Made by a program: the position numbers and the translations under genes
Assembly: GCF_003033925.1 (NCBI RefSeq)
Contig: NZ_CP028365.1
Location: 2,666,001 to 2,730,000, forward strand
Source of the DNA: Tannerella serpentiformis
GTDB taxonomy: Bacteria > Bacteroidota > Bacteroidia > Bacteroidales > Tannerellaceae
Length of the DNA stretch: 64,000 nt
Reading direction: 5' to 3'
Part shown: positions 42,785 to 51,897 of the stretch, one piece after another
How the letters are laid out: the number at the start of each line of letters is the position of its first letter
Numbering within the stretch: the first letter of the stretch is position 1
Notes under the pieces: model-generated
What the model was told of the DNA's origin: nothing
The model's input: the letters and a program-made list of their open reading frames with translations, nothing else
Databases searched by the model: none

Positions 42785-45025
42785 TTATGCGTAGGAATGC
42801 ATGCCGCCGAGCAGGTAGTTGACGCCGAAGTAGGTCATCAGCAGCGTGAGGAAGGAGAGGAGGAGGTAGACGTGATAGGCCATCGGGCGACGGAAGGCGG
42901 GCCAAGTGTGGGTGTGGATGACGACGGCGTAGACCATGAACGTGATCAAGGCCCACGTCTCCTTCGGGTCCCAGCTCCAATACGTGCCCCACGAGACGTT
43001 GGCCCAGATGGCGCCGACGAAGATGCCGACGCCGAGCGTGACGAGCGCGGGGTAGAGGAAGAGGAGCGAGAGGAGGCGCAGCGCGTCCATGCGCTCGGCC
43101 GTGCGCTCCGGATCGCGGCGGCCGATGGCGGCCAGAAGGAGGGCCGTGAGGGCGCAGACGAACGTGAGGCTGAGCAGTGCATAAGCCATCATAATGACGG
43201 AGACGTGCAGGCTGAGCAGCGGCGAACCGAGGACGGGCATGAGGGGCGTGATGCGCGGATCCATCAGGGCCAGGTGGCTGACCAGAAGGAAGAAGCCGGA
43301 GATGAGCGCGCCGAAGGGGAGGGCGATGGGGAAGCGGCGTCCGGCTACGAAGGCGAAGAGGAGGGTGAACCAGGCGATGAGCAGCATCGTCTCGTAACCG
43401 TTGGCCACGGGCGCACGGCCGGCCACGATCCAGCGGAGCACCTCGCAGAGGGTCAGCGCGGCGAAGGAAAGGAGGAGCAGGCCGAGCGTGGCGCGTCGGA
43501 CGAGGCGATCGGTGCGCGGCGCGTCGTGCCGCCGGACGAGTCGGCGGATGGTGTAAAGCAGCGCCAAGAGGCCGACGGTGAGGTTGACGATGAAGAGCAC
43601 CGTGGCGAAGGGGAAGGCGTTCGTGAGGCGTTCGGCGCGCTCGGCCATGGGCGAGGGGAGGGTGCCGCCGGCGTGCAGGCGTTGGTATTTGTCGAGCTTC
43701 TCGATCAGCGTGTTGGCGGTGGCATAGTCGGCTTTGACGATCTGCTCGCGGAGCAGGCTGAGGTAGCTGCGCAGGAAGAGCGCATCCATGCGGGGCAACT
43801 CGCCGGGGGAGAGGGGCGTGGCCGGGTGACGCCAGCGGACGGCGCCGTAGACGTCGGCATGGGGGAAGAGCGCCAGCGCCGATCCGTCGCGTAGGGACAT
43901 GATGAGGCGGATCTTGGCGTCCATGTCTACGCAGGCCGTGTGGAAGGCGTCGCGCTGCCCCTGCTCGTATTCCATCAGGTAAGTCCCGAGGATATAGCCC
44001 CGGTCGGGCGAGAAGAAATGGTTGACGGACGCGTAGCGCGGCAGGCGCAGCTGACGGCGCAGGGCGGCGTCTTTGACGCGGATCATCGGCTCCTTGTCCC
44101 ATCCGCGCGGGTCGAAGAGGCGCCCCATCAGCACCTGCTCGGCCGTCAGTCCGCGATACGAGGCGCGGCCGTAGAGCTTCTTCGTGAAGTCGATGGCGAA
44201 GGTCTGCACCGGGGCGATGCGGTCGCTATAAAGGAGGTGCAGGCGCCCGAAGCGGTCGGCCGTCTCGCGGGGCACGATCAGGGGGTCGGCCGACGCCTCA
44301 CGCCCGATGGACAGGAGGACGAGCACGAGGAAGGCCCCGCGGCGCAGGCGGGCGTCGGAGAGCAGTCGGCGGAAGGTGCCGCGCGGATCGATGAGCAGTC
44401 CGACGAGGGCGGCGAAGAGCAGCCCGTAGCCGGTGTAAGTGATGGGAATGCCGTAGGGATCGGTGTTGACGGCCAGGTAACTGCCGGCCATGTCGGGGTC
44501 GTAAGCGTTCTGATAGAGCCGGACAGAGCGGAAGGTGAAGATGCGGTTCATCGCCGTTTCGCCGCGGAGGACGGTCTGGCCGTCGCTGACGGTGAAGTGG
44601 GACGTATAGTCGCGCTCGGCCGTCGTGCCGGCGTGGTAGTGGACGCGGAAGCTGTCGAGGGTGATGCGGAAGGGCAACTGCCGCTCCTCGGTGGAGCCGT
44701 CGGGCTGTTCGGCCAGGTAGGTGTCGACAGTTGTGCCCTGTCGGAGGTGGACGATGCCGCGCGAGGCCGTCAGGTGCGTCAGCAGGGCGCCGAGGAGGAT
44801 GACGACGAAGGCGGCGTGCACCAGCAGCGTGCTCCACCGCCTGACACGTCGCTTCACGATCCACGCCACGCCCAGGGCCGCCAGTAGGGCCCAGAGCAGC
44901 GTGAACCACCAGGCGCCATAGAGGTGACGGGCGACAAATTCGGTTCCGCGGAAGTGTTCGATCCACGTGGCCGTGGCCATCGTAGCCACGACGAGGGAGT
45001 AGGTGAGGGCAATAGCTCGCTTCAT
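42785..45025 (-). CDS. ResB-CcsA fusion, cytochrome c biogenesis protein
   Basis: 746 residues from ATG 45025. The N-terminal half is ResB-like (membrane helices, then a long soluble loop); the C-terminal half is CcsA-like with at least seven helices and the haem-handling motif WGTYWSWDPKETW. System II attaches haem to apocytochrome c across the inner membrane; the fused form is usual in Bacteroidota. The open frame continues 252 codons upstream only because the 42-bp repeats stay open in frame, so the start is set at MKRAIAL, after a -7 box at 45069-45076. Confidence 0.92.
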   Translation of the reverse strand: MKRAIALTYSLVVATMATATWIEHFRGTEFVARHLYGAWWFTLLWALLAALGVAWIVKRRVRRWSTLLVHAAFVVILLGALLTHLTASRGIVHLRQGTTVDTYLAEQPDGSTEERQLPFRITLDSFRVHYHAGTTAERDYTSHFTVSDGQTVLRGETAMNRIFTFRSVRLYQNAYDPDMAGSYLAVNTDPYGIPITYTGYGLLFAALVGLLIDPRGTFRRLLSDARLRRGAFLVLVLLSIGREASADPLIVPRETADRFGRLHLLYSDRIAPVQTFAIDFTKKLYGRASYRGLTAEQVLMGRLFDPRGWDKEPMIRVKDAALRRQLRLPRYASVNHFFSPDRGYILGTYLMEYEQGQRDAFHTACVDMDAKIRLIMSLRDGSALALFPHADVYGAVRWRHPATPLSPGELPRMDALFLRSYLSLLREQIVKADYATANTLIEKLDKYQRLHAGGTLPSPMAERAERLTNAFPFATVLFIVNLTVGLLALLYTIRRLVRRHDAPRTDRLVRRATLGLLLLSFAALTLCEVLRWIVAGRAPVANGYETMLLIAWFTLLFAFVAGRRFPIALPFGALISGFFLLVSHLALMDPRITPLMPVLGSPLLSLHVSVIMMAYALLSLTFVCALTALLLAAIGRRDPERTAERMDALRLLSLLFLYPALVTLGVGIFVGAIWANVSWGTYWSWDPKETWALITFMVYAVVIHTHTWPAFRRPMAYHVYLLLSFLTLLMTYFGVNYLLGGMHSYA

Positions 45026-45068
45026 GAATGAATGGTTTGACGTGAGTAAGGGGGTGAAAAAAGCGGCG

Positions 45069-45076
45069 CGAAAGTA
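45069..45076 (-). promoter_or_regulatory. -7 box of the ResB-CcsA gene
   Basis: TACTTTCG on the minus strand, one mismatch from TAnnTTTG and the same variant as upstream of the DUF3467 gene. 44 bp before the start. It lies just outside the first repeat unit. Confidence 0.45.
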
Positions 45077-45093
45077 GGAGAATGCGCAAAGAC

Positions 45094-45675
45094 GGGTGGG
45101 GGAGGCGGCAGACATTCTGCCGGGGCTATCATGGGGTGTGGTGGTGTCGGCAGACATTCTGCCGGGACTATCATGGGGTGTGGTGGTGTCGGCAGACATT
45201 CTGCCGGGGCCATCATGGGGTGTGGTGATGTCGGCAGACATTCTGCCGGGACTATCATGGGGTGTGGTGGTGTCGGCAGACATTCTGCCGGGGCCATCAT
45301 GGGGTGTGGTGACGTCGGCAGACATTCTGCCGGGGCTATCATGGGATGTGGTGACGTCGGCAGACATTCTGCCGGAGCTATCATGGGGTGTGGTGGTGCT
45401 GGCGACAGTGTCGCCGAGGCTATCATGGGGTGTGGTAATGCTGGCGACAGTGTCGCCGGGACTATCATGGGGTGTGGTAACGCTGGCGACAGTGTCGCCG
45501 GGGCTATCATGGGGTGTGGTCGTGCTGGCGACAGTGTCGCCGGGGCTATCATGGGGTGTGGTCGTGCTGGCGACAGTGTCGCCGGGGCTATCATGGGGTG
45601 TGGTAATGCTGGCGACAGTGTCGCCGGGACTATCATGGGGTGTGGTGGTGCTGGCGACAGTGTCGCCGGGACTTC
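45094..45675. repeat. 42-bp array, 7+7 units with a palindrome switch
   Basis: Fourteen units at exact 42-bp steps. Units at 45107, 45149, 45191, 45233, 45275, 45317 and 45359 carry GGCAGA-CAT-TCTGCC; units at 45401, 45443, 45485, 45527, 45569, 45611 and 45653 carry GGCGACA-G-TGTCGCC. The rest of the unit (CTATCATGGGGTGTGGT) hardly changes. The array lies between divergent genes. 42 is a multiple of 3, so all six frames stay open; there is no other sign of coding. Confidence 0.95.
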
Positions 45676-45799
45676 CGGGGCTGATGACGGGCTGCCGCGT
45701 CGCACAAATCGTTCTAAAACGAACACCCCAAGCCCCTCCGCAGCCATCGTTTGTTCCCCGGATACGGGCGGAGGCATGCATTCTATTCCCTTTTTCCTC

Positions 45800-45829
45800 T
45801 TTGAGATACGGCGGATCGTCCTACTTTTG
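45800..45829 (+). promoter_or_regulatory. Promoter of the AraC-type regulator
   Basis: TTTG at 45800-45803 and -7 box TACTTTTG at 45822-45829, 18 bp apart; 30 bp before the start. A good Bacteroidota promoter. Confidence 0.65.
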
Positions 45830-45859
45830 CGCACGCATTAGGCAAAACGTTCTATTTAT

Positions 45860-46741
45860 ATGGAAACAAACAATTTGAACATTCGATACTTCGTCGACGA
45901 TCCCGAGGCCTCGGAGCAGGAAATGCTGCTGAAACTCTTCCACTTTGAAGGAAACGAAAGCAATACGCTAAACATCGAGCAGGTGCCTGCCCTAATGAAA
46001 TCGGGCTGCATCGCCCTATGCCGTAGGGGTAGCTTCCGGCTGAAATTGGACGGCAGAGACATCCCCGTGAAGGCCGACGACCTGTGCATCGTCTTCCCGG
46101 GCATGTTGGTGCAGACCTTCGATCGCAGCGCCGATATGGATTGCCTCGTGCTGGCTGGCGACATCGGTTCGGTGCGCAATCTGCCCGTCAAATCCATGTC
46201 GGAACTTTACCTCCTGATCCGCGAGACGCCCTGCGTGCCGATCCGCCCGCGCGAGCGTGACATCCTCATGACCTGCTTTGAATACATCCGCCTGAGCTAC
46301 TCCCGCAGGCTCTTCCCGTATCGCCTCGAGGTGACCCGCCAACTGATGATGGTGCTCGGCTGCGAAGTGGCCGCCATCTATCAAAAGAGTCAGCGCGTCA
46401 AGAGGCGTGAAGACACGTATAAGGAGCGCATCTTCCACCAGTTCATCCGCCTCGTCTCCGACAATTACATGTCCGAGCGGCGTGTGGATTTCTACTCCAA
46501 AAAGCTCCATATCTCGTCCAAACATTTGGCTCATCTGGTCAAGAGTGTATCGCAAAAGACGGCCGCCGAGTGGATCGACGATTTCATTATCCGACACATC
46601 AAACGCATGCTCCTGACCTCGCCGCAGACCGTGCAACAGATCTCCACCGAACTGAATTTCCCCAATCCCTCCTTCTTCACCCAATACTTCAAACGGGCCA
46701 CGGGCAAGACGCCGAAGCAATTCCGCATGACGGCCAAATAG
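45860..46741 (+). CDS. AraC-family transcriptional regulator
   Basis: 293 residues. N-terminal cupin-like sensory domain (about 30-150), C-terminal AraC DNA-binding domain (about 195-290): FYSKKLHISSKHLAHLVKSV, then SPQTVQQISTELNFPNPSFF, and TQYFKRATGKTPKQFR. Ligand unknown. pheS starts 30 bp after it, so read-through into pheS is possible though functionally odd. Confidence 0.9.
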   Translation: METNNLNIRYFVDDPEASEQEMLLKLFHFEGNESNTLNIEQVPALMKSGCIALCRRGSFRLKLDGRDIPVKADDLCIVFPGMLVQTFDRSADMDCLVLAGDIGSVRNLPVKSMSELYLLIRETPCVPIRPRERDILMTCFEYIRLSYSRRLFPYRLEVTRQLMMVLGCEVAAIYQKSQRVKRREDTYKERIFHQFIRLVSDNYMSERRVDFYSKKLHISSKHLAHLVKSVSQKTAAEWIDDFIIRHIKRMLLTSPQTVQQISTELNFPNPSFFTQYFKRATGKTPKQFRMTAK

Positions 46742-46771
46742 TGCCCCCCGCCCTTTACGCATAACAGAATT

Positions 46772-47791
46772 ATGATCGAACGAATCAAAGCACTGCTTGC
46801 TGAGGTGGAAAACCTCCAAGCCCAAAACGCCGAAGAACTCGAGGCGTTACGCATCAAATACCTCAGTAAGAAAGGCGAAATCAACGCCCTGATGGGCGAC
46901 TTCCGCAACGTGGCCGCGGAGAGCAAACGCGAGGTCGGCAAGTACCTTAATGAGCTCAAGGAGTCGGCCCAAAACAAGATCAACGAGCTGAAGGCCTGCT
47001 TCGACGCCGCCAACGATAGCACCGACCTGGTCGACCTCACCCGCACGGCTTACCCCATCGCCCTCGGCACCCGCCACCCGCTTTCCATCGTCCGCGGCGA
47101 GATCTGCGACATCTTCGCCCGACTCGGTTTCAGCATCGCCGAAGGGCCCGAGGTGGAGGACGACTGGCACGTCTTCTCCGCCCTCAACTTCGCCGAGGAT
47201 CACCCCGCACGCGACATGCAGGACACCTTCTTCATCCAGCACCACCCCGACGTCTTGCTCCGCACCCACACCTCCTCCGTGCAGGTGCGCGTCATGGAGC
47301 GCCAGCAGCCGCCCGTGCGCATCATCTGCCCCGGACGCGTCTATCGCAACGAGGCCGTATCGGCCCGCGCGCACTGCTTCTTCCATCAGGTCGAAGCGCT
47401 CTACGTCGACCGCCAAGTCTCCTTTGCCGACCTCAAGCAGGTGCTCCTCTTCTTCGCCCGCGAACTCTTCGGCGCCGGCACCGAGATCCGCCTCAGGCCC
47501 TCTTACTTCCCCTTCACCGAACCCTCGGCCGAGATGGACATCACCTGCCACATCTGCGGCGGCAAGGGCTGCAACATCTGCAAGCACACGGGCTGGGTCG
47601 AGATCCTCGGCTGCGGCATGGTCGACCCGAACGTGCTCGAGAGCTGCGGCATCGACAGCCACACGCACTCCGGTTTCGCCCTCGGTATGGGCATCGAGCG
47701 CATTGCCATGCTCAAGTATCGCATCAACGACATCCGACTCTTCTTCGAGAACGACCTGCGCTTCCTCCGCCAGTTCGCCGTGGCCGAATGA
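46772..47791 (+). CDS. pheS: Phenylalanine-tRNA ligase alpha subunit
   Basis: 339 residues, usual length. N-terminal coiled coil (YLSKKGEINALMGDFRNV), then the class II core: motif 2 region RIICPGRVYRNEAVSARAHC, and motif 3 SGFALGMGIERIAMLKYRI. It charges tRNA-Phe with PheT, which is not in the window. A Cys cluster CHICGGKGCNIC sits before GWVEILGCGMV. Overlaps nth by 4 bp. Confidence 0.97.
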   Translation: MIERIKALLAEVENLQAQNAEELEALRIKYLSKKGEINALMGDFRNVAAESKREVGKYLNELKESAQNKINELKACFDAANDSTDLVDLTRTAYPIALGTRHPLSIVRGEICDIFARLGFSIAEGPEVEDDWHVFSALNFAEDHPARDMQDTFFIQHHPDVLLRTHTSSVQVRVMERQQPPVRIICPGRVYRNEAVSARAHCFFHQVEALYVDRQVSFADLKQVLLFFARELFGAGTEIRLRPSYFPFTEPSAEMDITCHICGGKGCNICKHTGWVEILGCGMVDPNVLESCGIDSHTHSGFALGMGIERIAMLKYRINDIRLFFENDLRFLRQFAVAE

Positions 47792-48423
47792 CCAAGAAGG
47801 AGCGTTACCGCGGCGTCATCGCTTGGTTTGAGGAGCACATGCCGGTGGCCGAAACGGAGCTGCATTACGAGGATCCCTTCCAGTTGCTTGTCGCCGTAAT
47901 CCTCTCCGCGCAATGCACCGACAAGCGTGTGAACCTCGTCACGCCGGCGCTCTTCGAGGCCTACCCGACGGCCGAAGTGATGGCCGAGGCCACGCCTGAA
48001 GCCGTCTTCGAGTACATCCGCAGCGTCTCCTATCCGAACAACAAAGCGAAGCACCTGGTCGGCGCCGCCCGCATGCTGACGACCGACTTCGGCGGGCGCA
48101 TCCCGGAGAGCGTCGAGGAGCTGATGAAGCTGCCCGGCGTGGGTCGCAAGACGGCCAACGTGGTCACCTCCGTCGTCTTTCATCAAGCACGCATGGCCGT
48201 CGATACGCACGTCTTCCGCGTGGCCAATCGCATTGGCCTGACCACGAACAGTCGCACGCCGCTGGCCACCGAAAAAGAGCTTATCCGCCACATCCCCGAA
48301 CGGCTCATCGCCAAGGCTCACCATTGGCTCATCCTCCACGGGCGTTACGTCTGCACGGCCCGCAAGCCTCATTGCGACACCTGCGGACTCGTCCCCTGGT
48401 GCAAGTCGGCCTTCAAGGTGTAA
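47788..48423 (+). CDS. nth: Endonuclease III
   Basis: 211 residues. DNA glycosylase/AP lyase that removes oxidised pyrimidines in base-excision repair. The helix-hairpin-helix LPGVGRKTANVV carries catalytic Lys121; Asp139 lies in AVDTHVFRVANRIG. The C-terminal [4Fe-4S] site is intact (C-x6-C-x2-C-x5-C). Start overlaps the pheS stop (ATGA). Confidence 0.97.
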   Translation: MTKKERYRGVIAWFEEHMPVAETELHYEDPFQLLVAVILSAQCTDKRVNLVTPALFEAYPTAEVMAEATPEAVFEYIRSVSYPNNKAKHLVGAARMLTTDFGGRIPESVEELMKLPGVGRKTANVVTSVVFHQARMAVDTHVFRVANRIGLTTNSRTPLATEKELIRHIPERLIAKAHHWLILHGRYVCTARKPHCDTCGLVPWCKSAFKV

Positions 48424-48445
48424 GGCCTTAGAGAAGCCCTCAGAA

Positions 48446-48510
48446 AAAAGACTGCGCGTAACGGACATAACCTCTCTCAGTGGAGGAGTGCCCGTTGCGC
48501 GTAGTCTTTT
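48446..48510 (+). terminator. Long hairpin terminator after nth
   Basis: AAAAGACTGCGCGTAACGG and CCGTTGCGCGTAGTCTTTT form a long stem with one or two mismatches; T's follow. It can act for both strands. Confidence 0.75.
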
Positions 48511-48635
48511 GTGTTTGTGCTTGTGGGGGAGAATGCCCGGCCCGTAAGTGCGGGGGCTTCTACGATGAGCTTGACGCGAAGAGATCGCCCCCTTCGCCTC
48601 CATGCTTCTAACCTTAGAACCGGATCCGATACCCC

Positions 48636-48902
48636 GGCAGGCGGCCTGCCACCATCGCCAGAGTGTTTGGTAGCTCTGGCAGGCGGCCTGCCAACGTCAC
48701 CGGAGTCTTTGGTAGCCCTGTCAGGCGGCCTGCCACCATCACCAGAGTCTTTGGTAGCCCTGTCAGGCGGCCTGCCACTGTCACCTGAGTCTTCGATAGT
48801 CCCGGCAGGCGGCCTGCCAACGTCACCTGAGTCTTCGATAGTCCCGGCAGGCGGCCTGCCACCATCACCAGAGTCTCCGATAGGTTTGGCAGGCCGCCTG
48901 CC
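48636..48902. repeat. 42-bp tandem array, seven units
   Basis: Units at 48636, 48678, 48720, 48762, 48804, 48846 and 48888. Each has GGCAGGC-G-GCCTGCC (or GTCAGGC at two units) and an imperfect ACCAGAG-T-CTTTGGT, centres 21 bp apart. The last unit has C instead of G in the middle. Lies between the convergent nth and EEP-phosphatase genes. Confidence 0.93.
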
Positions 48903-48930
48903 AGCCTTTTAAGGGCCTCCGGGGGCGGCG

Positions 48931-50046
48931 TTAGTTCTGTGATTCCAACTTCAGGATGCACCAGACGGGGTAATGATCCGAAAGGCGGATGCGTGTGTCC
49001 ACCGTGGCGCTGTAGGCCTTCATGTCCGCCGAGTGGAGGATGTGGTCGATGCGGAAGCGGAAGATGCTGCGGTTGTAACTGATGCCCGGCCCAATGCCCG
49101 ACTCGGCGTAGGCGTCGCCCAAGGGGCCGCAGACGGTGCGGTAGGTGTAGGAGAGGGGCGTGTCGTTGAAGTCGCCACAGATGATCAGGCTGCCACTGGG
49201 CATTTCGCCCACCTCCTCGGCCACGATGCGTGCCTGCTCAGCGCGGATGCGGAAGGCCTGCCCCACCTTGGTGCGGAAGATGTCCTCCACGCGGCTGAGG
49301 GTCGAGGCGTTGGCGTTGCGGATAAAATCCGTGTAGCGCGAGCGATCCTCTTGGGTCAGCTTGAAAGACTCGAGGTGGTTGTTGACCACCGTCACACGAT
49401 GGCCGTTGACGTCGATCTCGTGGATCGTGGAGCCGTTGAAGGTGCTGTCGTAACGCACCTTGCGCGAGCTGAGGATGGGGTATTTGGAGAAGATGGCCAG
49501 CCCCGTGGAGTAGTGGTGATAATAGACCAGCGGGCGGTAATAATGGTAGGGATACATGCTCAGCGCGCGGGCCACCTTACCGGCCGTGAGGATGTTTTCG
49601 GCGTCGCCCTCGAGGTACTCCTGTAGGCAGACCACGTCAGCGTCTGAGGCGGCGATGTAGCGGATGATCTCGTTCGGATTGTCGGTCGTGTGGTCCTTGT
49701 AGCCAAAGCAGCGGACGTTGTAGGTGAGCACTTTGAGCGTGTGCTCCGTCGGCGGTTCAGGGCGGAAGAAATGGAGCGGCGAATAGTATTCGATGGAGCG
49801 CCGACAGATGAGTAGCATGACGATCACGACGATCGTAAACGCGCGATCACGTCGCACGAGGCGCACCAGCAGGAGGACGATGTTGAGCAGCAAGATGAGC
49901 GGGAAGGCCAGCCCAAGGTAGGTGAAGGCCAGCCCACGCTCCGGGGGGACAAACCCGCCGTAGGCTGAGGCCAGAAAGAGCAGGATGGCGGGGATGTGGA
50001 TGGCGTTGAGCGTGGTGGCGCCTATGCGTGAGGGTTTCCGTTTCAT
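48931..50046 (-). CDS. Endonuclease/exonuclease/phosphatase-family membrane protein
   Basis: 371 residues: three N-terminal hydrophobic helices (to about 90), then an EEP domain with LTYNVRCFGY, VVCLQEYLEG (catalytic Glu), VVNNHLES, LIICGDFNDTP and the final LSDHYPVWCIL (catalytic DH). The substrate could be phospholipid, phosphoester or nucleic acid; the membrane anchor favours a lipid or envelope substrate. Start overlaps the rhomboid stop by 4 bp. Confidence 0.88.
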   Translation of the reverse strand: MKRKPSRIGATTLNAIHIPAILLFLASAYGGFVPPERGLAFTYLGLAFPLILLLNIVLLLVRLVRRDRAFTIVVIVMLLICRRSIEYYSPLHFFRPEPPTEHTLKVLTYNVRCFGYKDHTTDNPNEIIRYIAASDADVVCLQEYLEGDAENILTAGKVARALSMYPYHYYRPLVYYHHYSTGLAIFSKYPILSSRKVRYDSTFNGSTIHEIDVNGHRVTVVNNHLESFKLTQEDRSRYTDFIRNANASTLSRVEDIFRTKVGQAFRIRAEQARIVAEEVGEMPSGSLIICGDFNDTPLSYTYRTVCGPLGDAYAESGIGPGISYNRSIFRFRIDHILHSADMKAYSATVDTRIRLSDHYPVWCILKLESQN

Positions 50047-50954
50047 GGTGTGCGGTCTCCCCCTCCGCCTTGCGCCCGACTGGCGTCGAAGAGCGTCTTT
50101 TTCTCGTCGGCCGAGAGGCTCTCGTAGCCCGACCGACGCAGTTTGTCGAGGATCTCGTCGAGCGTATCGGCCTCACGACGCTTACGCTCGCGATAGGCCT
50201 CGTCGCTCTCTGCGCGTCCGCCGGGGGTCGCTTTCATCTGCGGCTCGCGCTGCTTCTTGAGGTTGGCCAGACGGTCCAGGATACGGTTGATGGGGGCCGT
50301 GAGGTCGCGCCCACGTTGCAGGGCGCTGGCGAAGGTGAAGCCCCAGAGTGCACCGCCGATGTGGGCGATATGTCCACCCGCGTTGCTCGATGTGATCGAA
50401 AAGAAGTCGATGGCAAAGACACCCAGCGCCAAGTAAAGGAGCTTGATCTGCCCGATGAACAGGAGGTTGACCGTGTAATCCTTGCGGTAGAACGAGACGG
50501 CAAAGACGATGGCCATCACCGAGGCCGAGGCACCCATTAGATAGCTCGTCTGGCCCATGCCGCGGAAGTAGGGGAAGAAGGCGTAAGCGGCCACATAGAG
50601 CACAGCCCCAGCGATGCCGCCCGTGAGGTAGACGCCCACCAGCCGACGCCCGTCAAGGAAGAGCAGGAAGATGCGCCCGAAGGTGTACAGCCAGAGCATA
50701 TTGAAAAGCAGATGGAAGACGTCGACGTGTAGGAACATGTACGTCACCACCGTCCACGGTCGGAGAAGGAGCAGCCCGATGTTCGACGGCGTTTGGAACA
50801 TGGCCAGCAGCGGTGTGCCCTCTATGTTGAATAGCCGCAGCGCGATGAGTGCCACACGTACGACGACGAACACCCCTACATTGATATATAGCAGCTTCGT
50901 GAGCAGGCTTCCGGCCTCGTACGAGCGACGGAGCTTAGTAAGAAACTCGTCCAT
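50043..50954 (-). CDS. Rhomboid intramembrane serine protease with cytosolic tail
   Basis: 303 residues. Six-helix rhomboid core: YMFLHVDVFHLLFNM, catalytic Ser143 in MGASASVMA and His198 in HIAHIGGALWG. A charged tail of about 90 residues follows (EADTLDEILDKLRRSGYESL, then SADEKKTLFDAS), typical of a tailed Bacteroidota rhomboid class. Cuts membrane proteins within the bilayer; substrates unknown. Overlaps both neighbours. Confidence 0.93.
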   Translation of the reverse strand: MDEFLTKLRRSYEAGSLLTKLLYINVGVFVVVRVALIALRLFNIEGTPLLAMFQTPSNIGLLLLRPWTVVTYMFLHVDVFHLLFNMLWLYTFGRIFLLFLDGRRLVGVYLTGGIAGAVLYVAAYAFFPYFRGMGQTSYLMGASASVMAIVFAVSFYRKDYTVNLLFIGQIKLLYLALGVFAIDFFSITSSNAGGHIAHIGGALWGFTFASALQRGRDLTAPINRILDRLANLKKQREPQMKATPGGRAESDEAYRERKRREADTLDEILDKLRRSGYESLSADEKKTLFDASRAQGGGGDRTP

Positions 50955-51642
50955 GGTCTTTGTCTTTCTTACGCCAATAAAGGATCAGGATCAGGCCGAA
51001 GAGCATGCCGCCCAAGTGGGCGAAGTGCGCCACATTGTCGTTCGTGAAGTTGGCCACCCCCATGAAGAGTTCGATCAGGCCGTAGATGACCACGAAGTAT
51101 TTGGCTTTGATGGGGATCGGTACGAACATAACGTAGAGCGGTGCGTTTGGGAAGAGCATTCCGAAGGCCAGCAGCACGCCGAATACAGCCCCTGAGGCGC
51201 CGATGGTGACAAGCATGCTCACGCCCGGATCGAGGGCCACCTGCTGCATGATGCTGAGTCCGTTGCCGGCCGCATAGCTGGAGACGGTATAAAGCCACGT
51301 CAGCTCCTGCACCAGCGCTGCGCCGACCCCCGTGGCGAGATAGTAGAAGAGGAAGCGCCGCGGCCCCCAAGTCATCTCCAGCACGCGCCCAAACATGAAG
51401 ACGGCGAACATGTTGAAGAAAAGGTGTCCGATGGAGTGTGTGTCGTGCAGGAACATGTAGGTCAGGGGCTGGAACCAGTGGAAGGTGTGTGTGCCCGGGA
51501 AGTGCAGCCCGCCCAGCTCGATGAGGTCGATGCCGAATCGAGGTAAGACTAAACTCGCCAGCCAGCAGAGGGCGTTGATGAGGATCAAGTTCTGCGTGAC
51601 GGGCGGCATTTGCATCGTATTGGAAAATCTGTTTTGCATCAT
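50935..51642 (-). CDS. Rhomboid intramembrane serine protease
   Basis: 235 residues from ATG 51642. Catalytic Ser150 in TIGASGAVFGV and His209 in NVAHFAHLGGMLFG; WFQPLTYMFLHDTHSIGHLF is the usual early motif. First gene of a three-gene operon (20-bp overlap with the next rhomboid). The open frame back to 51780 is rejected because a -7 box lies at 51674-51681. Confidence 0.93.
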   Translation of the reverse strand: MMQNRFSNTMQMPPVTQNLILINALCWLASLVLPRFGIDLIELGGLHFPGTHTFHWFQPLTYMFLHDTHSIGHLFFNMFAVFMFGRVLEMTWGPRRFLFYYLATGVGAALVQELTWLYTVSSYAAGNGLSIMQQVALDPGVSMLVTIGASGAVFGVLLAFGMLFPNAPLYVMFVPIPIKAKYFVVIYGLIELFMGVANFTNDNVAHFAHLGGMLFGLILILYWRKKDKDHGRVSY

Positions 51643-51673
51643 TGTTTCTATGTACGGGGTTTCTGTTGCGGGG

Positions 51674-51681
51674 CAAAAATA
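51674..51681 (-). promoter_or_regulatory. -7 box of the rhomboid operon
   Basis: TATTTTTG on the minus strand, 32 bp before ATG 51642. The -33 element is weak. Confidence 0.5.
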
Positions 51682-51897
51682 CGGCAAGAAGCTGTTTGCC
51701 TTTTGACCCGTGCGGGGTTGTGCAAAAAGGGTGCCCAAACGACTGTCCGGGTGCCGCAGCCACATGCTGCGAAAAAGCAACCCCGAATGTCCATTCTAAT
51801 TTATGCCTCTATATTTGGCGCCGCAATCCGCGTGAGTATAAACGCATTGATGCTTCTACAGAGTACGATACATTACTATTTTTTTAATTGCAATATT

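Noticed and set aside
41406-44102. 898-codon minus-strand frame
   Set aside because: It is out of frame with ResB-CcsA and antisense to the C69 peptidase; its translation is low-complexity Arg/Pro/His without family features.
42743-44887. Long plus-strand open frames of 383 and 315 codons
   Set aside because: They lie antisense within the ResB-CcsA gene, which has clear motifs. GC-rich codons on one strand often leave the opposite strand open.
45026-45781. N-terminal extension of ResB-CcsA by about 250 residues
   Set aside because: The extension is the 42-bp repeat read in frame. A -7 box and a good start lie after the array.
45096-45878. Open frames across the 45.1-kb array, which would encode 14-residue repeats
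   Set aside because: All frames are open because the unit is 42 bp without stops; no frame is favoured.
51610-51897. N-terminal extension of HU by about 96 residues
   Set aside because: HU proteins are about 90 residues and the gene starts exactly at the family N-terminus MNKTEF; the upstream DNA is an AT-rich leader.
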